From Celoporthe dispersa (lineage: Eukaryota; Ascomycota; Sordariomycetes; Diaporthales; Cryphonectriaceae): a stretch of 64,000 nt of DNA. The stretch spans positions 2,790,001 through 2,854,000 of the forward strand of contig WAID01000003.1 in assembly GCA_016584495.1 (NCBI GenBank), given 5' to 3'. A program made the position numbers and the translations under genes. Positions 47,014 to 57,424 of this stretch are shown here, in pieces. Each line of letters opens with the position of its first letter. The first letter of the stretch is position 1. A model generated the notes under the pieces. That model saw nothing but the letters and a program-made list of their open reading frames with translations. It was not told the DNA's origin and did no database searches.

Positions 47014-48122
47014 CGTCCTGGTGAGCGTGGCGGGGGTGGGATAGGGAGGGGCGGCGGAGGAAAAGGAGGAGTCGACATGTCGTGCTGCGAGAAGCTGAGA
47101 GTCCTCGGGCGTGATGCTGATGCTGTGGACGAGGTGGACGTCACCGTGTTGGAACGGGCCCGGGACGGCCTCACTGGAAAACGCTGGCTCTGAGGGCAGG
47201 ACTGGGAGGATTCTCTCCTTGTCGAGGCGTCCACGGCTAGTGGTGATGGGCCGAGAACGGCGGGTGTGGTCGGGGCAGAGTGGATCCAGGAGGACCGGAA
47301 GGGGAGGATGGTGATATCTGAGAGTGGTTTGTGGGTTTTGCGCCTGGTCGACACCCTGCTGCCAGGAGAAGATGAAGAAGAAGACAGGGAGATCGGGGAC
47401 ATGAGGTGCGCCGGAGGTTCCCATAATGTCGTTGTGGCTCTTGGCGGTAGGATGGGTTTCTTGGGGGTGAGTTCAACCACTGGTGGTGTTGGCATCGGCC
47501 GTGGGAAGAGAGAATAGCTGGCCTTGGGCGTCACCGGCCTGGAAGAGGCAGCAGAGGCAGAAGCAGAAACAGAAGCAGCCGCAGCCTCGCGCCTGATGTT
47601 GATGATGGACGGACATCTACTCCTCCTCGGCTCGCTGCTGCTGGCACCGCCTGGCTCTGACTCTGACTTTGACCCTGGCTCGCTGCTGGTCACGGGTGTC
47701 TCCTCGTTGCTGTCGGCCTGTGGCTGTGAGGCGAAGTACTCCTGCTTCTGCGTGATGGTGTTATCCGGCGAGGGAATCAAGGCCGGATAGCTCCCGTTAT
47801 TGTTGATAATCCTCTGCGTGATACCATCCGCCTCCCTGCTTGCCTCCTCCGCGTTGGCCTCCCAGAAAGGGTCCTCCCAGAACGAGTCCCACAGCTCGGC
47901 ACCAGACAGATGGTACGAGTCCCGGCCGTCGACCACATCAGCATCGGTAGAGATGATAGAGTCCCAGTCGTCCACCATGTCCGGCACCGAGGCCTGCGAG
48001 TCCACCGAGGAGCGGCCCTCTACTTTCAGGCTGCTCGGGTATGAGTAGTTGGCGACAACACCCTGCGCCGGGTAGTACTTGTTGACAAGTTTGAGATCAG
48101 CCAGCTTACTGGGCCTCTCCAT
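46391..48122 (-). CDS. Intrinsically disordered fungal protein of unknown function, one frame break
   Basis: Single exon, 576 residues if one extra base is allowed for at a G-run near 46735-46747 (plus strand). The N-terminus MERPSKLADLKLVNKYYPAQ and the acidic WDSIISTDADVVDGRDSYH / LWDSFWEDPFWEA region are the best-conserved-looking parts. The middle is Pro/Ser-rich with a poly-Ala stretch encoded by a CAG/CTG-type repeat (46981-47010). After the break the C-terminus reads DSDSETEGEGGFARRIARSF, then RTRSASAAPRSRKG, and ends KQKSEVFGKMLWGRR at 46391. That ending looks like a short conserved motif, which is why I prefer it over the literal frame, which stops at 46569. No membrane helix, no signal peptide, no enzyme motif. 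Function unknown; it may be a scaffold. A (CAT)n repeat sits just upstream of the start codon. Confidence 0.65.
46981..47012 (-). repeat. CTG/CAG trinucleotide repeat encoding poly-Ala
   Basis: (CTG)7, CTA, (CTG)3 on plus reads on minus as a run of alanines with one valine within the disordered protein. Trinucleotide repeats in coding sequence often vary in length between strains. Confidence 0.85.
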
Positions 48123-50848
48123 GATGATGATGGTGATGATGATGATGATTGCACAACCTGGGTCCCACTAGCAATAAGCTATGCTATGTTTGGTTGTTGG
48201 TTTTTTTTTCTTTTTTGGTCGGGAGATGAGGTGTTGTGACTTGTCCCTTTTGTGACCAACTTTACTGATAGTTCCAAGATCTTGAGCTAGGTGGGACGCA
48301 GGAAAATGATAAAGGTCTAAGCCCTATGAAGAAAGATTATAAAAGTTAGGGAGGAGGATAATGGTCGCGGCAGTGGTGGTGGTGGATTTGTCTGTATAGA
48401 GACAGAAAAAAATAAAATAAACAGAGGGCTGAGAGATAGAGACTGGAAAGAAGACAGGAGAGAGGCAAGAGAGAAAGGAGACGAGAAGAGCGGGGAGGAG
48501 GAGGAGGAGGGAGGACGTTCGCCACAGAACCCGTGGGGAAAAAAAAAAGAGAAAAGATCTCTATGCCTACATTCGAGTCGCGGCTTGGCTCCTTTGGCGG
48601 GGGAAGAAAAAAGAAAGGAGAGAGAAAAAAAACAACACGAGGGAGGAATGAAGAGAAGCCAGGAATGTGGAAGTGACCCTGGGGGCCTCGACCATATGTG
48701 TTTCCCCTCGACGAGGAGGGGAATGTACAAACCGTGTCGGTGGCCCCACCCCACTGATTCGTTTTGCTGCTACAGTACATAGTACTTACGTACATTACAA
48801 CAAAGTACACCTTGCGACAGTCAAGAGGAAAGAGTCATGCCATCTTCTCTGGGGGGAGGGAGGGGGCAAAAACTCCTCCTGTTCAAGACGCACCAGACAT
48901 GTTCGTTCGCGGGGAGGAGAGCCCCGGGAAAGGGCTGCAAGGAGGCTTCGGAAGCCGCCCGCCAGGCTGCATGAGCCGTGTGCCACGGACTAAGCAGACG
49001 CACACTCCCCTCACACCATGCGGCGGAATCATACATGTGACAGATGCAATGCAAGCCATGGTCAGTCAAGTCGAGCCAGCCTAGACCCACTTGTGCGTGC
49101 GTGCGTGCGTGCATGTGTGTGTGTGTACAGAGGGGGTGTATTAGGACTTATCCGTAGGATGGTAGAGCAAAGAAGCACTGTCGCGGCTGTTCATCCGTGA
49201 TTTTACGATCTATCATAATTTTTTTGTGGTTCGTGGGCGAAGGAGGGGGCAAAGGCGGAGGAGAGAAGCCTGGGCGGCACCTGACGGATGCCCCGAAGAG
49301 GCAACATTGAAGTGATCCGATCCAGAATAGCCGAGCACCAGAGAGAAAGCACACACGCCAGTACTGAAGTGGAATTCCAGACCAGCGCGTCTGTCTCGGT
49401 TTCTTTGCGGGGTCACGAGACAAGTCCTCACAAGATCTACTACCCTTGAAGTTCGATCTCGATCTGCAAGAGGAGAGAGAAAGAACAGTCGACAGTATGT
49501 TATCCCTTTGTGAAGTTTGAGAAGGCGGCACCGCTGGGAAGAATCTTTCAGGTCCCATGGCGGCCTTACAAGCTTGGAACCGAGCCGCTGAGACATGCAG
49601 GCTGCCCACGGTCCCAAAGCATCATCTATTCGAAACACAAAAAGAGGGAAGAGACTGAAAAAGGACTGCACTGCAGATCTTGCCACGAGGCTCTCTATGC
49701 AAGAAGTATGAATCTGACCAGCTAATAACGAGTAGTATCATCATGTTGTCAGGAATAATTACTGACAGGTCGCTGTGAAACTTTTACAGCAGCCGTTCCT
49801 GCCGTCGGCTATTATATTATGAAACGTCCCATGTTGAGTGATAATATCTGGTTCTCAAGTACCGGAGATCAAGACGGCGGCAGAACTGCATCTAAAGTTG
49901 ATTGGTGAGTGGGTGTGGGTGTGTGAGTTGCATGCAGCAACATTCAGCCTCAGCTGCAGCCCACCTAGATAACGCCCAAGCGGCACACGCCACATTACAT
50001 TCGTCCGCAGCCGTTGAAACTCGTATCAGCGTCGTCGATACGACAACAGCACCTCGGCCAGCTCTATGGATCACCAGACAACAGGTCGCCCACCCATACC
50101 AAGGAGCAGAGACTCTAGCCTCCATACTTGATCCATTACGCAAACGAATCGGATTACATGACGCTGGGGGTCGCGCCATGCATGACAGACGCACATTCTT
50201 CAAAGGGAGGGGGAGTTGTAAGGAGCCCACCGGCAGGCACCACGGTCGGATACGAAGCCGACGGCAGAGTAAAAGGTTGGCCAGACACTACTAATGGCTC
50301 GGGCTGTCGTTAGGGAGTGAGCTGGTGGGAGGGGGAGGTGGTTGTCTCTGAGGGGCTCATGTGGTACCCCTGCATGTAGCTAGCGATTACTTTTTCCGGA
50401 GACTTGTGACCTCTGAAGAATTGACTGCTCTTGTTGCATTTCTTCATCACAGCATAGATCTGTTTTCTATATTCTTGTTTCTTACCCTCTTGTCGGCTGT
50501 TTGGGGGGAGGAGAGGGGAGAGAAGGATGGTGGTGAATGCCAAGATCGGATCGTATTGGTTGGTCCCTCATGACTGGAATGTCCACAAAACGTAAATAAA
50601 TATACACAAAACTTTCTCTGCCTGTGTGTGTGACAGAGAGATAAACAAGAATATTGTTTGGGTGACCGATGAGTGTTGTTGTTGACCGGATGCAGACAGC
50701 GAGATCCTGCAGCCTGCCATGGTGATGGTACAGTAATAACAAGAACGGAAGCTTGCATGACATGGTGGTAAGTAGGCTTGTTGTCGCAATGCTACTATTA
50801 TGGTGGTTGTTTTTGCTTTTCCTCCCGCCCTCTCCCCCCTCTCTAAGT

Positions 50849-50884
50849 TTTTTTTTTTCTTTTTTTTTTTTAAAAAAAAAAAAA
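50849..50884. repeat. T-run joined to A-run (perfect AT hairpin potential)
   Basis: About 24 T (with one C) followed directly by about 14 A. It could fold as a hairpin or mark the junction of poly(A) tails; no gene flanks it closely. Confidence 0.7.
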
Positions 50885-51617
50885 GGAGGCATGACTAGCA
50901 GAAGTAGTCTTTACAGGATTGAATATGATCATCTCCAGCCCATTCAACTTCCACCTGCCAAGAGACCCTGAGGCGATGTTACAGACAGCGTCCCCGGCCG
51001 CCTTCCTCCCCCCGTAGCCTCGCATGGAGGTCACTCTTCAGACCCCACCCCGAGGCCACCCGTCACATAACATATACGTACATGAAAGAAAAGGGTCTGA
51101 TGCACGAGCGAACGAGCTAGTCAGAACAAAAGCTACTAAAGACAGGGCGACAAGAGAAAAGGGCCGACAAAAAGCCTGCCGCGGAGGACAAGACGAGCCA
51201 GACACACCTGCTGTCCCGCCCTCCGGGACGGCTTGAAGGGGGCCGCGGGGTGGGGGGTTTACTGAGGTAGGGAGCTCGACACACCCTGATGTATCTTGAA
51301 AATGTACTTGAAAGGGATGGATGGATGGGTGACCGTGGCGAAGACAACACATGCATGGATACGCAGACACACACACGATACATACATACGCCTTGCAGGT
51401 TCCACTGCTCACCGGTCACAGCAAAGAACCTCTTGAGAAACACGCCGGTGTGTCTGCTCTGTTCCTGCCCCGCACCGTCTCACATATAGGGTTTCCCTGG
51501 CAGGCCTACCTATCCACTTCTTGTTGGGTTTTCTCCCTGCACGAAGTGCCCTCTTATAGAATGAAGGCCTCGGATCAGTGCCGGCCTCTGTGGCTCTATT
51601 AACTACTTCCCTATTAG

Positions 51618-51720
51618 GTCGATATCGCTGTCACTGCTTCCGAGGCCGGCAGGATCAAGGAGTTCCTCGTCAACGAGGAGGACACTGTTCTGGGTCGTAC
51701 CCGGAGCCCAAGGAGGAAGA
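51618..51720 (+). pseudogene. kgd2: Relic of the lipoyl-domain exon of 2-oxoglutarate dehydrogenase E2
   Basis: A plus-strand frame reads VDIAVTASEAGRIKEFLVNE and then EDTVLG. This matches the segment after the lipoyl lysine in fungal dihydrolipoamide succinyltransferase (family pattern IDVAVNAPEAGTIKEFL..EEDTVTVG). It is preceded by an intron-like end (ATTAAC ... CTATTAG), so it looks like a copied or broken genomic exon and not a reverse-transcribed mRNA. After DTV the sequence diverges; one base shifted it reads PEPKEEE, which could echo the acidic linker. The preceding exon with the lipoyl ETDK motif and the catalytic domain are absent. I am fairly sure of the resemblance and confident that the gene is not functional here. 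Confidence 0.65.
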
Positions 51721-52251
51721 GACATACGTACGTACGGCCAAACAGAGGAGAGATATCAGCCATGAGAACACGCGGGTGTGATGATGTATTAGCTCCCTCT
51801 CTGTCTGTCTGTGTGTGTATGTCGACTTTGTCCGTCATCTTCTCTGTGTCCGCACGTCCACTCATTATCCATCTTCTCAAGTGTGAACTATTTTTGCATT
51901 CTTGCTTTTTGTCTGAGTCTAGATGCCTCCCCTGAAAAGAAGAAGAAATGAAAGAAGAAGAAAAAAAAAGGAAGCAAAAAGCCAATACAGATCAAGCCTC
52001 CCTTCTCAAAAAAAAAAAATACCCGCAAGATCGTCGTCGTGTCATGCATTAAAATCGTAATCGTCGTTCGCCCGCCGTCTGTTGAGCGCGCAAAAATGAT
52101 GAAATCGCAACCGCCAAACGCCTCGCAATGCAGACTTGTGTGATCCCACCCGTGAGGTAGGTGTCATTAAAGGAGAGAGGACAGGAAAGAGAAGAGAGAG
52201 AAAAAAAAAAAGAAGGGAGGGGCGGTTGGGAGAGTCCGCCTCCCTGGTCTC

Positions 52252-55230
52252 TCAAACCTCCCTGGCGGGAAAGACATACTGCGGACTGACCCTCACCCCG
52301 TCCCTTGCGCTCATCCTCGCCTCCCTGCGGCTCTCACCCATCGCCCTCGCACCCAGGCTCGATCCCATGGGACCACCACCACCCGACCCTAGCTCAGGCG
52401 AACCCATTAGTCTCGCGGCCGCGGGATCCCTCGCCGCCGTCACCCTCTCGGTGAACCTCCTGACCCTCCTCACGCCCAGCCTCTCGTCCCGCGCGCCGCC
52501 GCCGCCCATGTGCAGCGTCCAGCGGGGCTTGTCCTCGTCGCGCCTATCCACGCCCAGCTTCCCCACCAGCGACGTCTTGTTGCGGATCATGCTCGAGAAG
52601 GCGTCCTCGTGCACGCAGTCCTCGTTCGCTACGAAGCTGATGATCTCCGCGAGGCACGTCACGGCGTGCGGGAGGCGCAGGGCCTGGCGCCGCGGGAAGA
52701 GCGAGACCAGCGCGAGCCAGTAGGCGGCCACCAGGGCGAGGGTGACGGAGAAGAGCGGGATCTGTGGGTAGACCCGGACGATGTTGTCCTTGGGGGTGAG
52801 CGCGAGAAACATGCCGCCCGCGAAGATGGGGATGAATACGAAGAGGGTCGAGAGCAGGGAGATGAGGGCGACGCGCCAGTGGCGGTTGCGCAGGGCGCGG
52901 ACTGGGGCCTGCAGCGGATAGCAGGCTGCGTAGTCGGCAAGTATGGAGGCCTCGGGCTGCGCACCGCCCGCCGGCGGGAAGGCGAGCTCGCCCCACGGCT
53001 GGAGGATGCGCAGCTGCAGGTCGAGGTCCTGGAAGGCGACGAAGAGGACCATGCCGAGCAGCGCAGGGAGGAAGCTGTAGAGGAAGTCGGCGGCGGAGAA
53101 GGCATCTCGGGTCGGCGCGGCAGACAGGAGAGGCAGGAAGCCCTTGTCCGTGAGGCGGGTCTGCGGCATAAAGCTCACGACGAGGAGGGCCACGAGCAGG
53201 AAGAAGCCGGCGATGATGAAGAGGATCAGCGGGCAGTCCTTGAGGCAGAAGGGCAGGTGGCGGTACCGCACCCTGGGGTGCATCGCGTGTCCCTCGAGCT
53301 CAATGTCGCCCCACGGGTTGATGTCCTCGACGTGTTTCGGCTGCGCCCGGCTGTCGAGGCTCCGTGGCCTGCCCTTCTCGTCCAGCATGTCGACCTCCGA
53401 GAGCGGGCTGTCCCAGTCGTCCTGCTGCCCGAGGGTGTACCAGAGCTCGTCCGACCTCTCGCGCTCCGCCCAGCGCCAGTAGGTGAGCATGTCCGTCCTT
53501 CTCTTGTACAGCACCCGCCTCATCTGGTCCCTCGTGGCGAGGATCTCCGTGCCCCTGTAGTCCTCGAGGGTGTTGCTGTTGGCGACAATGGTGGCGACGT
53601 CAGCGATCGACCTCGGGTCCCACATCAGGCCGGTCTTGCGGACGAGCCAGCAGGACAGCTCGATGACGACGGCCGCGGCGAGCAGGGTGTAGAGCGCCAC
53701 CAGCGTCCAGGCGACGCCCTGGACCGTGGCCCACCTCCAGCGGCCGTCCACGTAGATGACCGTGTACAGACAGCTCAGCAGGGGCAGGGTGAAGTTCATG
53801 AGCCACGTGATCAGGTTGGGCACCCAGATGTGCCACGTGCCCACCAGCTGTGGTCGCAGGAATGATGTCGGGTAGAGGTCGTCGAAGATGGCGTCCTGCC
53901 TCGCGGCCCTCTGGGGTGCGGCCAGCCTCGCGAAGGGCCGGACCCGGAGCATGGTCGTGACGATGCTCTGCGACCAGAGCAGGACAAGAGCTCCTAGGAT
54001 CGCCGGGAGCACCCGAAAGAGGAAGTACTGTCCGCTATATATCGTCCCGACGTAGTCCCAGAGTCCTGTGTGCCGCCGGGAGAACACCGCGCTGAAGACC
54101 AGGGCGGCGAGCATCAGCATGCATGCTATCAACAGCATGATCATGGATGGCTTCCGCAGTATCGCCGGCCTGAAGAGAAGCCGCGGGTTGATCTTCTCAC
54201 GCCCGTCGCTGAAGAACTCGGGGTCGATGGGCTCCCAGGCGTCTGCCGCCGGCTGCCTCGGTGCAAACTTTGCGCCCTTCTCTTTCCCCCCTGACCAGGG
54301 TTGACATGGACGACCTGTCTGAGGACGGCCGCTGGCCGGACTCCGACAGGAGAGGAGCACTCTGGTCCATGCTCTGTCTCGGGAGGTCGTTGTGGCGGGA
54401 GGCAGCAGCAGACCGTGGTGACATGGGCCCACTGCTGGGGGCGTAATAGCCCCGCCCCGGGCCTGGCACAAATGGCTGGCCATCGGAGCTCATGGCCGAG
54501 GGGTTTGAGGATTCGCCCTCGCGCTCCCGCGTCAGCTGCTCTATCGCATATTGTATGTACGGGGTGTCGTCGATGCCGGGCGTCACGCGGGCGGCCTCCA
54601 GCGCCAGCGGGTCGCGGAACTCCTCGACGGGTCTCCCCATCATAGGGACCGGAGGGTTTGTCGGGCGGCGGTTCTGTGCCATCGCTATGGCCTGCAGCTG
54701 CTGCTGTGTATACTGTGGTTGCTGGGGAGACCGTGGGCCCTCACCAGGCGAGATGGCCATGGCAGAGGGGAGAGCGTACGGCAGGAGGGTGCGGCCGTGG
54801 TGCCGCTCCGGGCCGTAGATGTTGTCGGAAGATCGAGAGGAGGAGTAGGAGGAGAGGCTAGGGGCGGAACGGACGGTGGTAGAAGGCTGAGGAGAGGTGG
54901 ACTTGTGATCCACTGAAACATGCTCTGTTATGTCCTCTAGTGAGCCATGGTGGCCAGGCTTGTTGTGTGCAGAGCCGTGCTGGTGTAGAGAAGAAGCTGC
55001 TGCTGCTGCTGTGCTCCCAAGAGAGACCCGTCGTGTTGCTGTTGTTGTTGCTGAGGACTGTACTGTAGGACCAAGACAGGGACAGGTAAGTCAAGGATCA
55101 CTAGGAAGATGAACTCTGGAAGCAGCAAGGAAAAGAGAGAGAGAGTGTGTGTGTGTGTTTGTGTGTGTGAAGGAGGGAAGCACTCACAGGGCGGGCCGAC
55201 AAGGTCAGAGCTGGAGTTGTAAAAGTTCAT
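52252..55230 (-). CDS. DUF3433-type polytopic membrane protein with internal duplication, one frame break
   Basis: Two exons on minus: 55230-55188 and 54912-52252, 900 residues if one extra base at the six-C run 54286-54291 is allowed for. Residues 1 to about 235 are a disordered cytosolic tail. The first membrane unit has helices starting near 270 (MIMLLIACMLMLAALVFSAV), then YFLFRVLPAILGALVLLW, then two more; a long hydrophilic loop follows. A second unit of the same four-helix design starts near 585 (LILFIIAGFFLLVALLVVSF, FLYSFLPALLGMVLFVAF). The repeated F..LPA(I/L)LG..L motif shows an ancient duplication, as in the fungal DUF3433 family. Function is unknown; membrane location is predicted. 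The C-tail is Gly/Arg-rich. The two-exon start (MNFYNSSSDLVGPP) is chosen from splice phase; an in-frame internal Met at 54913 is possible. Confidence 0.85.
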
Positions 55231-57340
55231 CCTGGACCGGCACCAACAAAACCACGACCATCATGACGAACCAGTCCCCCTCCAGAAAAGCCCTGTTCAC
55301 AAACAGGAATAGCATGCAACAAGGTCAGCAGCGAGCCCACCCTGGTGAAGAGGGACCGGGTCCTGGCCAATTGGCTCTGTGAGGAGCAGTGCAAGGTAGG
55401 GGACGGTGCACCTCTAGCGAGGGACTCGGCGAGGCGTGGTTGGCGGGACAGCTCATCTGCAGCTACCGAGGTGGCCAAGCAGGTGGCCTGTCCCCCTCCC
55501 AACCTGGCTTTGTTTTTTTTCTCTCTCTCTTTTTTTCCCTTTCTTCCTTGGTGGTGACGCACAGTGGTGGCCAGCGGTGGTGGCCAGCGGGTGGGAAGAG
55601 ATAACGGGAGGCTGGGATAGGCCATGGTTGTGATGACGGTGGTTGGGCAGTGACAACACCAGCCACCAAACCCCACCTTTCTCACCCTGGCTCCTTCCCA
55701 TCTCATACACATCATAAAATATGGAGCACACAGACCTTCCTGCATGAGGCCATGTGCTGCAGGTCCTGGACCCTTCTCTTCTTCTGCCCTTGTGATCTTG
55801 GGAGCCAAGTGCTCTGGTGCGCTCTGCATCCCATGGCGGCTTTTCTCACCCACCGCATCAGCAGTCACAGAAGCTTCTAAAGCAGCTCCCATGCAGCACT
55901 TGTGAGAGCCACCAGCCCTAAAGGAGGGAAAATCCATGCACGTCTCGAGCTGTCTGGCAGCCGCTGTCAGCTGTCTCTTTAGCGCTTCCACGGCCCGTGC
56001 ACGGGAGCTAACAGGCTGTGTGGAGGGTAGTGTTCAGAGGCCAGGGGTCCTTCCAAGGTTTCAATGTTCCGCCGATATCCATCCCGTCGCCATTTTGAGC
56101 CTCACACGGTCAGGACTAAATACCATCATCGTCACATCACATCACAGCGTCGGCTACGTCCGCGAGAATGGCTAGCGGCTACTAAGCAGGTTCTAGCAGC
56201 AGCAGCAGCAGCTCGTTCTTCTCTACGCAATGCGATCCAGGTACTCGTCTCGTGGGACCTCGTTAGACTTTCCAACGCCCGTCTCCATTCTCGAATTCCT
56301 GTCGATTCTGGCGATGACGTGCAACAGAGATCGATGGCCGTGGAGATGGTGCGATCCTGGGCCTGGTCAGCTTCCCTTGCTGGCGCGACGAGATGACTGT
56401 TTGACGCTGGGCCTGTGGTCTCTGCGTACTCACGCGCCCCGACAGCGAAGCTCATGGTGGGTCTGAGATATGACAGACTTTTTCTTTTTCACATATCGAC
56501 GGTCTGCAGCCTGTCAAGGCCTCCAAGATCCGCTCCCGAGAAAGAAGGCTGCTCTCCTGTCTAGGCGGCACGCAACCGACACGGTGGTATCAGAACCCAC
56601 TTGCAATTGACGCCCGGCTGCTGCTCCCAAGACGATGGCGAGCGCCTCGTGCTGAAACATAGTGCAGCACGCCGTGGTCATCATCTACAGGCTGGACGAA
56701 AGCCGGATCGCGCACGGACCACGGCAGACATAGATTATTGAGAATCGACTTCTGTGGCGGACTGCTCTGAAGACTTAAAGTGGTCTGACGTGGCTGGCCT
56801 GCTGGGCTTTGCGCCGAGGATGTATGTCGACGTGCTTCTGCAGGCGAGGCAACAAGCTCGGTCGGGCCACCTCTTACTGTGTCTCAGATCTTATCTCGGT
56901 GACTGTACAGCTGTTCTCGCCCGGGGAAATAAGCACCTCTACCCCCGGGTTCTCTACTGGGGCAGACAGCGCCAGGCCTCCGCCCTCACTTTCAACTATC
57001 TGCCGGCTACGAGCGGGTATCTTTTTCGAAGACGATATTATTTGAGAAGAAAATTGCCAGTCTCGCAGATGGCCAGAGAAGACTGGAAATTGATAACAGA
57101 ACTGTATTTGGGATCCGGAATCGAAGGAGAAAAGACAGTTCCCTCCCCATACACCTACATAAACACTGTCTCTGAATTCACCCTTGCACAGCACAAATAA
57201 AACACACCAACAACGCCCGTGGTTCATTGCTGGTTTATCCATCTGGGTATGACCGTTAGGGTGAGAAGGACAGGAGAAGAAAAAAGAAACGACGGTAGGC
57301 ACCATTTTCTACCTGTGGGGAGCAAAAGAATAGCATCCTT
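55231..57340. other. Intergenic region
   Basis: About 2.1 kb between the DUF3433 gene start and the tRNA. No gene supported; frames such as 56754-57200 (+) have no recognisable motif. A short CAG repeat lies at about 56198-56212. Confidence 0.5.
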
Positions 57341-57424
57341 GCATCCGTCGGGAATCGAACCCGAGGCTCAAGCTTTACATCTCTTGTATGGAAGGCTGGA
57401 ATGTTACCATTACACCACGGATGC
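57341..57424 (-). tRNA. tRNA-Gly (anticodon UCC) with a short intron
   Basis: The acceptor stem pairs perfectly (GCATCCG with CGGATGC). The D-arm reads TGGTGTAATGGTAAC (A/B box-like), and the T-arm is TCGGG-TTCGATT-CCCGA. The anticodon loop begins CTTCCA with anticodon TCC at 57392-57390. About 14 nt following position 37 (TACAAGAGATGTAA) are best explained as an intron, after which GCTTG closes the anticodon stem with one mismatch. Total 84 nt including the intron. Confidence 0.85.

Larger units (their letters stand above)
48123..52251. other. 4-kb gene-poor stretch
   Basis: No intact gene seen between the disordered protein gene and the DUF3433 gene. It contains a (GATG)-like repeat just beside 48123, a GA-rich tract at about 48430-48520, a (GT/GCGT)n tract at about 49095-49130, a T-run directly followed by an A-run at 50849-50884 and the lipoyl-domain relic at 51618-51720. 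Other frames show no recognisable family. Confidence 0.5.

Noticed and set aside
50849..50884. Possible poly(A) tail of a retroposed element
   Set aside because: The T-run and A-run are back to back with no coding remnant or target duplication seen.
52510..53865. 451-codon plus-strand frame
   Set aside because: Antisense shadow of the DUF3433 coding sequence with charged low-complexity translation.
56754..57200. 148-codon open frame on plus
   Set aside because: No recognisable motif and irregular codon character; it overlaps no splice-supported model.
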